Assembly (NCBI RefSeq): GCF_000298195.1
Contig: NZ_BAHC01000119.1
Span: forward strand, 1 to 64,000
Direction: 5' to 3'
DNA from: Gordonia rhizosphera NBRC 16068
GTDB taxonomy: Bacteria > Actinomycetota > Actinomycetes > Mycobacteriales > Mycobacteriaceae
DNA: 64,000 nucleotides
How positions within the stretch are numbered: position 1 is the first letter of the stretch; every line of letters begins with the position of its first letter. The notes under the pieces are model-generated. The model made no database searches, was not told the DNA's origin, and saw nothing but the letters and a program-made list of their open reading frames with translations. This document shows, piece after piece, positions 54,227 through 63,283 of the stretch. The position numbers and the translations under genes were made by a program.

Positions 54227-54278
54227 GCGGCTCGCGGCTACTCGACCATCAGTAGGGGCGGCTCGCGGCTACTCGACA
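54227..54278. repeat. Two 21-bp direct copies in a REP-like element
   Basis: GGCGGCTCGCGGCTACTCGAC occurs at 54227-54247 and 54258-54278 (one base longer than shown here in 20s: GGCGGCTCGCGGCTACTCGA plus C). The flank 54204-54250 begins TGGTCTCGATACG and ends ACTCGACCA, a loose inverted repeat. The 318-bp gap between the HNH gene and the PIG-L gene holds this element, three GAACCnCT copies near 54077-54115 and no gene. Confidence 0.6.
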
Positions 54279-54301
54279 CACCGGTAGGAGCCGATCGTGG
54301 A

Positions 54302-55129
54302 ATGATCGAGAAGGTGAGCACCATCGTCTTCGTTCATGCCCATCCCGACGACGAGGGCACCAACACCGCGGGCAGCATGGTCCGAGCCTCACGCGAGGGC
54401 CACCGAGTGGTGGTTGTCTACTGCACCGACGGGGATCCGGGAGACGTCCCCGACGACCTCGAACCCGGAGAGACGGTGGCGAGCCGACGCCGCGGTGAGG
54501 CGGAGGCCTCGGCGGCCATCACCGGCACCGCGCGCGTGGCCTGGCTGGGATATGCCGACTCGGGGATGACGGGCTGGGCGCGCAACGACGCCGAGGGCGT
54601 CTTCTCGCGGGCCGATATAGACGAGGCGGCACGCCGCCTGGCCGATCTCTTCGACGACGAGGCCGCCGACGCCGTCGTCGGGTATGACTGGCACGGCGGT
54701 TACGGCCATCCGGATCACATCATGCTGCACAGGACGACGATCGCCGCGGTGGAGCTCGCGGCGAAGCGACCCCGCTACCTCGAGGTCACGATGAACCGGG
54801 ACCTCATGCGGCAACTGTTCGCCCTCGCGGCCGAGATCGGCATGGAGGGATTCAGTGACGAGGACGGATTCGATCCGGATACCGGCGATGACGGTAATCC
54901 GATCGGCACACCCGAGACGGAGTTGCACTGGGCCGTTGACCTCGGTGACGACGTGATCGCCAAACGCGAGGCACTCGCATGTCACGCCAGTCAGACCGAC
55001 GTCAAACAACTCCTGGCGATGCCGGCCGAATACTTCCCCTTCGCCTTCGGCACCGAGCACTACATCGAACCCGGTCGGCCACCCGGGATGGTGCGGGGCT
55101 GGTGGCTCGACCACCCGCCGACCGGTTAG
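54302..55129 (+). CDS. PIG-L family deacetylase
   Basis: A 275-residue zinc-dependent deacetylase of the LmbE/PIG-L family. The HAHPDDE motif (from His12) supplies the base and metal ligands, and HGGYGHPDH the second histidine site. Actinobacterial relatives include MshB and Mca of mycothiol metabolism, but this protein is shorter than Mca and its substrate is not certain. No signal peptide is visible. TAGGAG lies upstream of the ATG at 54302. A GTG at 54314 is an alternative start. The LysR remnant ends against its 3' end. Confidence 0.8.
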   Translation: MIEKVSTIVFVHAHPDDEGTNTAGSMVRASREGHRVVVVYCTDGDPGDVPDDLEPGETVASRRRGEAEASAAITGTARVAWLGYADSGMTGWARNDAEGVFSRADIDEAARRLADLFDDEAADAVVGYDWHGGYGHPDHIMLHRTTIAAVELAAKRPRYLEVTMNRDLMRQLFALAAEIGMEGFSDEDGFDPDTGDDGNPIGTPETELHWAVDLGDDVIAKREALACHASQTDVKQLLAMPAEYFPFAFGTEHYIEPGRPPGMVRGWWLDHPPTG

Positions 55130-55873
55130 CTCGACGCACGCGGCCGACAACGAAATGCCGGAAACGCCCCGCTGCGTCAGGCAGTGGGCGCGAGCGATAC
55201 CAGGTCAGACCGATCTCACGTGACTCCCCGGCCAGGGGCACCAGGACGACGTCCGCGTGCGGATCGGAGCCCTCGACCGGGACCACCCCGACACCGAGCC
55301 CAGCACTGACGAGGCCGGTGATGGTCGTGAGTTCGCTCGATTCGAAGGTGACCGCCGGCGTGATCTCCGCGGCCGCGCACAGTTCGTCGAAGATCCGGCG
55401 CATACCGAATCCCGTTGCAATGACAATGAATTCCTCGTCAGCGGCCTCTGCGAGTCCGATCGAAGCGCGACCGGCGAATCGGTGACCACTCGGCACCACC
55501 AGGGCCAGACGCTGCTCAGTGATCGGCGCCCACGCCATGTCGGTGCGCATCGGACGTGGCGCCACGATCGCGAGGTCGGCGTCGCCATCGACGACGTGGC
55601 CGACCACGGTGGCAGCGGCGTCCTGCGTGAGGCTGAACCGGGCCTGCGGGTTCTCCCAGGCAGAAGCGCCGGATCAGATCCGGTACCAACCGCACCCCAA
55701 ACGAATGCAGGAACGCAAGGTGTATTGCTCCGCGCGCGGGCGTGTGCAGCTCGTCGATCTCGCGTCGTGCGGCATCCAGTTGGGCGACTGCACGTCGGGC
55801 ACGGTCGAGATGATCTGCCCGAACCGATTGAGCACGATGCTGCGGCCCCCGTCGGTCGAACAGGGCCACACAC
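55130..55873 (-). pseudogene. LysR regulator remnant (no HTH, several frameshifts)
   Basis: LysR sequence is spread over two or three minus-strand registers. RGGRSIVLNRFGQIIST and ARRAVAQLDAARREIDEL lie near 55780-55860. GAIHLAFLHSFGVRLVPDLIRRF then switches frame near 55660 to ENPQARFSLTQDAAATVVGH and the rest of the effector domain down to about 55140. The N-terminal helix-turn-helix is gone: where it should be, the divergent MFS gene begins. At the other end the frame runs into the PIG-L gene. It cannot make a working regulator. Confidence 0.7.
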
Positions 55874-57084
55874 TCGGCTCAGCGGGCTACCGACCTACCA
55901 CAGTCGCCCTGTTCGCCGCCGGCATGACAACGTTCATGGCGCTCTACTACGTCCAGGCGCTGCTGCCGCAGTTGTTCGACCACTTCGGCATCTCCCCCAC
56001 CACCTCGGCGCTCGCGGTCTCGCTGACCACTGGCTTCCTCGCCGTTGCGATCATCCCGGCGAGCGTGCTGTCCGAACGGTTCGGCCGCGTGCGCGTGATG
56101 GTGGTCCCCGCGGTCGCCGCCTCGCTCATCGGTGTGGTGCTGCCGTGGTCGCCCACAGTGGAGATCCTGCTCGCCGGACGAGCCCTGCAGGGCGTGCTGT
56201 GCGCCGGCGTGCCCGCGGTCGCGATGGCCTATCTCGCCGAGGAAGTCGAGGGCCGCTCCCTCGGCACCGCGATGGGTCGCTACGTCGTGGGCACGACGAT
56301 CGGCGGGCTGGCCGGACGTCTGATTCCCGGATTCGCCGTCGACGTCGTGTCGTGGCAGTGGGCGCTGGAGATCGCCTGCCTCGTATCGCTGGGATTCGCG
56401 GTGGTTTTCGCGCGCACCGTGCCGTCGGCGCGGTTCTTTGTGCCGCAACGTGTTTCGCCGAAGGTCATGCTGCGGAATCTGCTTGTGCACCTGTGGGATC
56501 CGCAGTTGCGGCGGCTGTTCCTGCTCGGCTTCGTCCTGACGGGCGGGTTCGTGACGGTCTACAACTTCGTGGGCTACCGGTTGCTACGCCCGCCGTTCGG
56601 ACTCGGCGAGGCCGTCGTCGCCCTGGTGTTCCTGATGTACCTGGCCGGGACGTTCTCGTCGGCTTCTGCGGGCCCTGTTGCCGATCGGGTGGGCCGATGG
56701 CCCGTGCTCTGCGCCGGGATTCTGGTCATGCTCACCGGTCTGGCGCTAACCGTGCCCGACCGACTGCCGCTCGTGCTGATTGGGATGTTTCTATTCCCGG
56801 CAGGCTTCTGCGCAGCCCACTCGGTGGCCAGCGCCCGGGTGTCGGCGCGAGCAACCGAGCATCGAGCGGAGGCGTCGTTGTATCTCTTCCACTACCACAT
56901 GGGCAGTTCGGTGGTGGGAGCACTTGGGGGTCTGGCGTTTTCGATGTTCGGCTGGGTGGGTGTCGCAGGCTACGTAGGGATGCTGGTGGGAGTTGGGCTG
57001 CTGGCGGGATTCCGATGTGGGGAGAGGACACGAGGCCGGAATCCTGAGAGATTGATCACGCAGTCACCTGATGGGCCGGTCTGA
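55840..57084 (+). CDS. MFS transporter, possibly missing its native start
   Basis: A 12-helix major facilitator of the YnfM/AraJ type: GYRPTTVALFAAGMTTFMALYYVQ opens helix 1 (given here as adjoining pieces), SERFGRVRVM is the loop 2-3 signature, and VADRVGRWPVL the matching one after helix 8. Drug or sugar efflux is typical. The frame is open far upstream into LysR sequence, so the true start is unclear; ATG 55840 gives about 414 residues, ATG 55924 is next. No good ribosome-binding site is seen. A deletion seems to have joined the LysR remnant to the first codons of this gene, so promoter and start may be lost. Confidence 0.65.
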   Translation: MRPPSVEQGHTLGSAGYRPTTVALFAAGMTTFMALYYVQALLPQLFDHFGISPTTSALAVSLTTGFLAVAIIPASVLSERFGRVRVMVVPAVAASLIGVVLPWSPTVEILLAGRALQGVLCAGVPAVAMAYLAEEVEGRSLGTAMGRYVVGTTIGGLAGRLIPGFAVDVVSWQWALEIACLVSLGFAVVFARTVPSARFFVPQRVSPKVMLRNLLVHLWDPQLRRLFLLGFVLTGGFVTVYNFVGYRLLRPPFGLGEAVVALVFLMYLAGTFSSASAGPVADRVGRWPVLCAGILVMLTGLALTVPDRLPLVLIGMFLFPAGFCAAHSVASARVSARATEHRAEASLYLFHYHMGSSVVGALGGLAFSMFGWVGVAGYVGMLVGVGLLAGFRCGERTRGRNPERLITQSPDGPV

Positions 57085-57299
57085 CCTCCGCCCGCGGTGC
57101 CAGGTGAACTTCTGGCTCAGAGGTGCCGTCCGAAACCAGGCTGAACCGGGCATGCTTCGACGCTTAACCGCGCCGACTCAGGTGAGTGACGTCGCAACAT
57201 CACGGCCGCGTTCGACAGGCTGAATGGCGTGCTGTCGGACGCCACGCAGGCCGACGAGATGTCGACGATACTGGCAATGTTTGAAGCGCTCTACGGAGA

Positions 57300-58020
57300 T
57301 TCGATCACTGTTGCAGTGCGGACCGCGGAAGATGTCGATGACGTCGAAGTAGGTTTCGTCGGCGAGATACCGCACGCGCACGAGTTCGGACCGATGCAGC
57401 GGGACCTTCTGTTGTCTCAGGTGAGTCCGGCACCGGCAGACCTGCCATTCGTCGTGGGGCTCGATCACCACGGCGGTGGCCAGCCGCGGGAACGCCGCGG
57501 GGTTGGGGAAGATTGACATCGGCGCGCCGTGTGATCTTCTTGTTCAACCGTTCGATATCGGGTTGTTCGACCAGATCTTCGGCGAGTGCGCCTTAGGGAA
57601 CGCGTTGAACGCCAACACATCTGCTTTGGCCTCCCGCATCATCGCCGCGACCTTCGGAAACGAAGGATTCCAGGGTGTCGGCGACCTGGTCCCACTGAGC
57701 ATGAATGTCCTCGGGTTCGGTGTGCGCGAAGATGGTCTTGACCGCCGCAGTCACCACCGGCGCCTGTTTCGCCGACACCGCCCCATGCAGGTTGCGCATA
57801 ACACATGCACCCGGCACCGCTGCCACGACGTATTCATGAACGGTTGCGCCACAGAATCTTTCAAAATCCTCGTAAGCATCCGAGGTGACCAACTGCACCC
57901 CAGACAGGCCGCGGACTTTCAGCGAGGTGAAGAACTCGCGCCAGAACTCGAACGACTCGCTGTCGCCAACTGCGGTCCCAACACCTCCCGCGGTGTCAAG
58001 CACGCCCGCGAGCAGTAGAT
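57300..58020 (-). pseudogene. IS256-family transposase remnant
   Basis: Broken mutator-type transposase. From the right: LTPREVLG, FWREFFTSLKVRGLSGVQLVTSDA, CVMRNLHGAVSAKQAPVVTAAVKTI and QWDQVADTLE match IS256 transposases. A collapsed stretch then gives KIWSNNPI, RLNKKITRRADV and FPNPAAFPRLATAVVIEPHDEWQV in other registers. At least three frameshifts and a deletion separate these, and the N-terminal DDE half is mostly absent. No clear terminal inverted repeats or target duplication were found. It marks the start of an IS-rich decayed stretch. Confidence 0.75.
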
Positions 58021-58194
58021 GAGAACTCGCTGGTGCGTCACGAAAGTAGTGACCGGAGACCGATGCTCCAGCGTCACCCGCCATGCTGCCGGACACTGAG
58101 CACAGTCAACCGTCGCAGGCGCCGGAAGGCGTAGCATCAGTGTAGCCGGAATGAACATCCAGCAGACCCTCTGTTGGCGTCTCCGGTGTCAAGC

Positions 58195-58217
58195 GGCCGC
58201 ATGTTCTTTTTGCGGCC
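58195..58217. other. Hairpin with T-rich loop
   Basis: GGCCGCA and TGCGGCC pair around the loop TGTTCTTTT. It lies at a drop in GC content, between the IS256 remnant and an unknown ORF, and may be an IS end or a terminator. Confidence 0.3.
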
Positions 58218-58234
58218 AGTTCGGTTGATAGACC

Positions 58235-58660
58235 ATGATCAGTACTGCTCGTATTCTGAACACCCACCCTCGAAGTCACCTGTACGGACACATGCGTGAG
58301 TACCACAGGGCCCGGCCCGGGCATTCCTCGCGCCCGCAGATTATCGTTCGCGGCATTCAAGAGGAGGATTCCCGCCAGGTGCCCGGCGACCTGCTCGCTG
58401 AATGGGACATCCTGTTCCACCCCGCCACGGACAACAGCTCACCAGAAGTTCGGGGGGACGTCGTTGCCCGCCGCACGGTGCGGCGGGCACGACACTCGCG
58501 GACCTCGATCCTTGAGGGTGACTCACACCCGGTCATCTTGCTCGCCACCGATGTGCCGGCGACGGCAGCCGGTGATGTCTGGAGCCAGGTACTGCGCTCC
58601 GCGGAACGCGGCGGCACTCTGTCGGACGTACTGATGGAACACCAACGTTCCCAACGTTGA
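58235..58660 (+). CDS. Hypothetical protein (141 aa), uncertain
   Basis: An open frame of 141 codons starting at an ATG, with fairly GC-rich third positions though less so than core genes here. The C-terminal half (VVARRTVRRARHSRTSI, then HPVILLATDVPA and LSDVLMEHQ) loosely recalls the chorismate-lyase/UTRA fold, but this is too weak to name. No ribosome-binding site is clear. It lies between IS remnants and could be a fragment of a larger gene. Overlapping minus-strand frames look like shadows. Between 58661 and 59088 no convincing gene is seen. Confidence 0.3.
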   Translation: MISTARILNTHPRSHLYGHMREYHRARPGHSSRPQIIVRGIQEEDSRQVPGDLLAEWDILFHPATDNSSPEVRGDVVARRTVRRARHSRTSILEGDSHPVILLATDVPATAAGDVWSQVLRSAERGGTLSDVLMEHQRSQR

Positions 58661-59088
58661 TGCACCCCGGCGAGTTGTTGTCAAGACCTGCGGATGAGGT
58701 TGTTTCAGGCGGGCCTCCGCGGCGATGGTTGATTCGGTATCGGGTTCGACGAGTTTGCCTTTTCTCGAAGCTGGCTCTGGCTCCGGCACGCACGAGGGCG
58801 ACGAGATGCGGTGCTTATCGGCAGTTTCGGGCGAGTCACTCCCCGAGAGTGGATTACCGATCCGTTCAACGTGCCCGCTCGTCCGGATCTATCGCTGACA
58901 GGCACCACCGGCCTCGCATCCGGAACTCGCCGCGCGGCCGTGACCGGCAGCGCGACCGTCGACGGGAGTAGCGTCGGAGTGACACCGACGGTCTGTCCGT
59001 CGTATTGACCCGCCGAGTTGGTCGGCGGACTCTGCGATCCCGGGCACGCCTTGCCCCCGATCGCCTACCTCTCTCGAACGGATTGACC

Positions 59089-59223
59089 ATGGCCGAGTAC
59101 GACAGTCCCTTTTCGCACGCCGCGGATACCACCGACGCCGCCGTGCAGGTGGTCACCGCCACCGCGGATCTTGTTTTCTCTGAAGCACAGCAGCAGGAGC
59201 AGACGTCAACCGCGCGGCGCTGA
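59089..59223 (+). CDS. Possible 44-aa small protein
   Basis: ATG at 59089 opens a 44-codon frame (AEYDSPFSHAADTTDAAVQ, then VVTATADLVFSEAQQQEQTS) with strongly GC-biased third codon positions, as in real genes of this genome. The protein is acidic, Ala/Thr/Gln-rich and without a membrane helix. The next ORF begins 14 bp after its stop, suggesting a pair. No ribosome-binding site is obvious, and no family is recognised. An earlier in-frame start at 59005 is possible. Confidence 0.4.
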   Translation: MAEYDSPFSHAADTTDAAVQVVTATADLVFSEAQQQEQTSTARR

Positions 59224-59237
59224 GCGGCCGCGCCACG

Positions 59238-59684
59238 ATGCCTCCGGCACTCGGCCCGACGCGCCTGCAACTCGGGTCGGATCTCACCGCACCCATCGCC
59301 GGTGCCTGGTTGCCCTACACCACAAAGATATCGGACGAGCTCGCCGCCCTGCAGACGGCCGCATACGCACGGATGGGCCACTTCTCCTGTATCGGCGTGA
59401 ACTGGCGAAGCCTTGCACGCTACCCGGGCCTCGACTCAGAGAACGGGCCCGACGAGTTGCCGTTGATGTCGATAACGGCGCAGAGGGCGTCGGTGACGCT
59501 GCTCGTGATCCCGACGCGAACCTCCTCAGCCCTCGCGGCCGCATTGCTGCGGCAGGCCGGCGGCTCCACGACCGCGCCGATCTCCCAGTACAGCCACCTG
59601 TACAAGGACGCCCGACGCATTCTGGTGCGTGCCGCGCGGCAACAGACCGCCCGCGCATCGCTTCCCCACCAGGCCACGACCTAA
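59238..59684 (+). CDS. Hypothetical protein (148 aa)
   Basis: A 148-codon frame with strong GC bias at third positions, likely a real gene. The protein is soluble, with several Ala/Leu-rich helical stretches (SSALAAALLRQAGG, YKDARRILVRAARQQT). It carries no motif I can name. It follows the 44-aa ORF by 14 bp and is followed by the IS1634 remnant. Its compact coding signal between decayed IS sequences is unusual. A ribosome-binding site before the ATG is not convincing. Confidence 0.45.
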   Translation: MPPALGPTRLQLGSDLTAPIAGAWLPYTTKISDELAALQTAAYARMGHFSCIGVNWRSLARYPGLDSENGPDELPLMSITAQRASVTLLVIPTRTSSALAAALLRQAGGSTTAPISQYSHLYKDARRILVRAARQQTARASLPHQATT

Positions 59685-59711
59685 TCCCCGGCGCCAGCTA
59701 ACCTCCAGAAA

Positions 59712-60314
59712 TTGCGTAGAAGGCCGGGATGCCCGGCCTACTTCGAAACCGACAGCCCCGATGCGTTGCCCGAGCTGGCCGACCCCGTGACCGACGACGG
59801 CATCACCTGGTCGGCCGAATTCGGGGCCCGCACGTTTCGGCCATTCCGAGGACTTCGCACCGACCTGCCCCAGGTGGTAATCGCGATGGCCGTCACCCGT
59901 GATGGCATCCCGGTGCGCTGCTGGACCTTCCCCGGCAACACCGCCGACACCGCGATCATCCGCACCATCACAGACGACCTCGCCGGCTGACAGTTGCCCC
60001 GGCTGGTGTGGGTCGCCGACCGCGGTGTCGCCTCGGCCACCAACCGCGCCTACCTCACCCGCGGCGGCGGGCACTACATCCACGCCGAAAACTGCGCCAC
60101 ACCACCAACGAAGCCGGCGCCGCCCCTCGCCCGACCCGGCCGCTACCACACCGTCGCCGACAACCTACGCGTCAAAGAAGTCCACGTCGCTCCCGGCGGT
60201 GACGGCGACGGCCCTGCCCGAACGGTCCGGTTCGTGGTGTGCCACAACCCCGATCAAGCCCAACGCGACGCCACCGTCCACAAACTCGCCCCGCCCATCT
60301 GCGTGAGCAGATAG
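59712..60314 (+). pseudogene. IS1634-family transposase remnant with nonsense codon
   Basis: The frame reads YFETDSPD, then RPFRGLRTDLPQVVIAMAV, RDGIPVRCWTFPGNTADT and ITDDLAG, then a TGA (59988-59990) where relatives have Trp. It continues in the same register with QLPRLVWVADRGVASATNRAY, GGHYIHAE and RYHTVADNLRVKEVHV. The first half of the transposase is missing, and after about 60280 the sequence leaves the family and meets the IS701 remnant. So it is 5'-truncated, stopped and 3'-truncated. Confidence 0.75.
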
Positions 60315-60830
60315 CCAGCGGTGACCACCGCATGAACGCGTGCGCGAGCATCACCAGAATGGTCCACCGATGCCAGGAGGTCCAGGTCCGCACCTGATGT
60401 TGATCCAATCCGGTCAGCCCTTTGCTGGTCTGGAAGCATTCCTCGACCGTCCAGCGTCGCCGGCCACCCGCACCAGCGTCGCCAACGGCACCGGGTGCGG
60501 GCTGTAGCAGCGGTAGAACGCCAACTCGCCGGTCGTGTCGTTACGGCGGATCAACACCGAACACTGCCCGGTGCCGGGCTCGCCAAGCGTGGCCAGCCAC
60601 GCCCACGAATAGACGCGATCCCTCTTTGGCGCCGGTCCCGGCCGACATCGTCTGCCAGGCGTCCGCGGTGAGTATGTCAGCGAGTTCATCAACACGCATC
60701 GACCCGTCGTCGGTGGCCACCACGGTGTCACGGAGGACCGCCAGCACGTAGCCCACCTCGCTTTTGGTGAAACGCTTTTCGGAGATCTGGATCGGCTCCA
60801 TACACTTCATCGCCGGTCACCCACTGATCC
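60315..60830 (-). pseudogene. IS701-type transposase remnant
   Basis: Minus-strand pieces in several registers match IS701-like DDE transposases: DELADILTADAWQTMSAGTG, DRVYSWAWLATLGEP, LIRRNDTTGELAFYRCYSPH and PVPLATLVRVAG, then GLDQHQVRTWTSWHRW and ILVMLAHAF. Frameshifts lie near 60610 and 60460. Only the C-terminal third of the protein is left. It lies head-to-head against the IS1634 remnant, so the two insertions were nested or recombined. Confidence 0.7.
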
Positions 60831-60897
60831 GTGGCGGCGAGCACCACCGCCTGAACACAAGAGACACGCGTCATGTGCCCGCTGCGATGTGATCACC

Positions 60898-60903
60898 TAC
60901 TGT
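60898..60903 (+). promoter_or_regulatory. Leaderless -10 box for the transglutaminase-like gene
   Basis: TACTGT, 6 nt before the ATG at 60910. Confidence 0.55.
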
Positions 60904-60909
60904 GGGGCG

Positions 60910-61722
60910 ATGACCACACCACCACGCGATGTCTCCGCTGCGCTCGAGGTGTACGTGTCGGCCGCCACCGAACTGGAAATGCAGATCGCGGTGGCGAAAC
61001 TGCCTGGACTGACTCTGACCGAGGAGCTCGCCGTCACGATGGACGGCATACCCGTGCAGCCCGAGGAGATCATCGGGGAGCACGGTAGCCGTATCCATCG
61101 ACTGCAGGTCTGGTCCGGCCTCGTGGTTGTCGACTACAGCGCCCACATCGCAACGCCCGCCTATCCGGTGCCAGTGCTGCCCACTGACCGATCGATCTAC
61201 TTGCGCCCCAGTCGATATGCCGAGTGCGACAAGTTCTTCGGCTTCGCCGCCGGGCAGTTCGACGCATCCTTGCCGCCGGCGGTACTGCTCAATCAGGTCG
61301 CGGACTTCGTCGAGGCCCGGCTGAAGTACATACCGGGTGCGAGCGACCCCATCGACGGCGCCGTCGACACGCTCCTGGCCGGTGCCGGGGTGTGTCGAGA
61401 CTTTGGGCATCTCGCGGTGGCGCTGCTGCGGGCGTTGAACATCCCAGCCCGGCTCGTAGCGGTCTACGCGCCTGGGTGCAGCCCGATGGATTTCCATGCC
61501 GTCGCCGAGGCGAGCATCGACAATGAATGGGTCGCCGTCGATCCCACCCGGCTCGCCCCTCGGCAGAGTCTGGTACGGATCGCCACGGGCCGCGACGCCG
61601 CCGACATCGCATTCCTGGACAACCACCGTGGGCAGATCAACCTCAACTACTACCAGGTCTTCGCGACCGTCGACGGTGACCTGCCGATCGACACCGGCAG
61701 GGAACGCGTACGCCTGGGCTGA
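60910..61722 (+). CDS. Transglutaminase-like protease-fold protein
   Basis: A 270-residue protein with a bacterial N-terminal transglutaminase-like domain (strand-rich, about 1-140) and a transglutaminase core with the Cys162-His196-Asp211 triad (GAGVCRDFGH, MDFHAVAEA, WVAVDPT). The family includes hydrolases and peptide cross-linkers; substrates are mostly unknown. There is no signal peptide. The ATG at 60910 is supported by a leaderless -10; the longer frame (60889) is rejected. It is the only full-length enzyme among the surrounding IS remnants and could have arrived with them or simply survived. Confidence 0.8.
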   Translation: MTTPPRDVSAALEVYVSAATELEMQIAVAKLPGLTLTEELAVTMDGIPVQPEEIIGEHGSRIHRLQVWSGLVVVDYSAHIATPAYPVPVLPTDRSIYLRPSRYAECDKFFGFAAGQFDASLPPAVLLNQVADFVEARLKYIPGASDPIDGAVDTLLAGAGVCRDFGHLAVALLRALNIPARLVAVYAPGCSPMDFHAVAEASIDNEWVAVDPTRLAPRQSLVRIATGRDAADIAFLDNHRGQINLNYYQVFATVDGDLPIDTGRERVRLG

Positions 61723-62452
61723 TGGCGCGTATGCGGTCACTTGTTCGATCTGAAACACGCTCTCGGGCTTCACCTGGGTCTCTGATCCGAAGAATCCTGA
61801 TCGACGACTCCAACCCCGAACTGGTCCGCCGCGTCACCCGCAAGCAATACGAGAACTTCAGCAGCACAAGGGACGGTTCTCGCGGCCCGACGCCAGCCCA
61901 CCGCCGCCACACACCACTCGAGTCCCGGCCGCCGGCAGCGGACCGACCTCCACCGAACAGAAACGCGCTCAGCACGAGGTCGCCTTGCGACGTGCGTCTG
62001 CGCTCGATCGAGCAGATCGAACTCGCAGAGCCGACGAATACGCCCTCGAACGTCCAGCTGCCACAACCATCCCGGCCGGGCTGGACCGGGGGTTCAGCGC
62101 AGCGCCCGGATAAGCAGCTCCCGGGGCGTTTGATGGGGAAGCCCTATGAACGTCCATAGAATCCCCGACATCGGACCGTCCCGGTTCCGGGCCGATAGTG
62201 CCGCGTTCTGTCAATCTGCACCCCGGCCTCGTGCTGAGCCTGCGGTCAGGATCTGGCGTGATCAGCCGTGTTCGAAGAAACGTGACGGCCGAAGCGTGGA
62301 ATTGCTGGCGACAGGCGCGAGGTCGCCGGCGCGGTAGCTGCCGGTAGCAGGCTGCGGCTATACTGATGGTGCCCAGGCAGTAGCCATTGGGAAGTGACCC
62401 GGCAGCCATCCGGACGGTTGGTGAACCGGGTTTCGCGCTGTCTGGGGTCGCG
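61723..62452. other. Gene-poor stretch
   Basis: Open frames here (for example 61722-62159 on the plus strand) are rich in Arg, Pro and Ser, lack third-position GC bias and match nothing I recognise. No repeats, RNA genes or IS ends were found. I see no supported gene. Confidence 0.4.
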
Positions 62453-63003
62453 TTATCCGCCGACGTCGACGATGGTGACCGAGTTGATGACCGGCTGGAC
62501 CCGGCGGCGCCACTCCCCGCCCTTGGCGTAACACCACACCACCGCATCCGACACCCACAGCATCGGTTCGGCGGCCGGCCGCTGGTGTTCGTAGACCAGC
62601 CGCGCCACCCCGTGCCGGCGGACGGCGGTGTAGAGCACGGCCCGGTCGGCGGCGAGCAGGCTGTCGTCTTGCTCGATGACCAGCCGGGTGGCCGAAACCG
62701 CGGCGAGATCACCACCACGGCCTCGAGCGCCGCGCGGCGGCCGCTCCGCGGATCGGTGATCGGCGAGGCGTCGTAGATGGTGACCGACAGATCCAACTCG
62801 CAAATCACCGAGCAGATCTTGCGGCGCCGCGGATCGGATTCCTTGGTGAAATGAATTCGACGTTGCCCGCGTGCCCGCAAATCGTGCAGCGCCTTGCGAT
62901 TCTCCACGACCGCGGCCGGGTCGGTCACGGTACAGGCGACGACGAGGCCGCGGACCTTGCTCTCGTCGACAAACGCCTGCACGCCCGGAACGCTATCACC
63001 CAC
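62453..63003 (-). pseudogene. Frameshifted hypothetical (VQAFVDES-type) gene
   Basis: From GTG 63003 the frame reads GVQAFVDESKVRGLVVACT, then RRIHFTKESDPRRRKICSVI and SGRRAALEAVVV, after which it goes out of register at a GTGGTGGTG run near 62711. The next register continues DLAAVSATRLVIEQDD, then VRRHGVARLVYEHQRP and VSDAVVWCYAKGGEWRR, ending at 62453. Joined, it is about 183 residues of a family often seen near mobile elements in actinobacteria, with DUF3800-like DES and DLA-type motifs. The shift could be real decay or an artefact. Confidence 0.55.
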
Positions 63004-63283
63004 GAAAAACCGGTCACGAACTGCGGGAACACCCCCACCGACAGCGCACGAGCGAACACTAGCAACGAGAGGTCAACACCGCCCGGCTCAGCTCGGATCA
63101 GATCCCCCCTGACCGCGTCGGAGGCCGAGGCCGACTGAGGGCCATCAATGTGGCACCAGTTCAGGTCACACGGAAAAGCGATAATCCCGGGGAATTGCCC
63201 GGCGGCTGCCTCCGCGTTTGAACTCGCCGACAACGAAGTTGCTATCCGGAATCGGACTCCCACCGATACCGATAGGGCCTCAG

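Noticed and set aside
61722-62159. 145-codon plus-strand frame after the transglutaminase
   Set aside because: No coding bias and no motif; probably non-coding.
62925-63263. 112-codon minus-strand frame before the frameshifted gene
   Set aside because: Overlaps the better supported frame from 63003 and has no recognisable motif.
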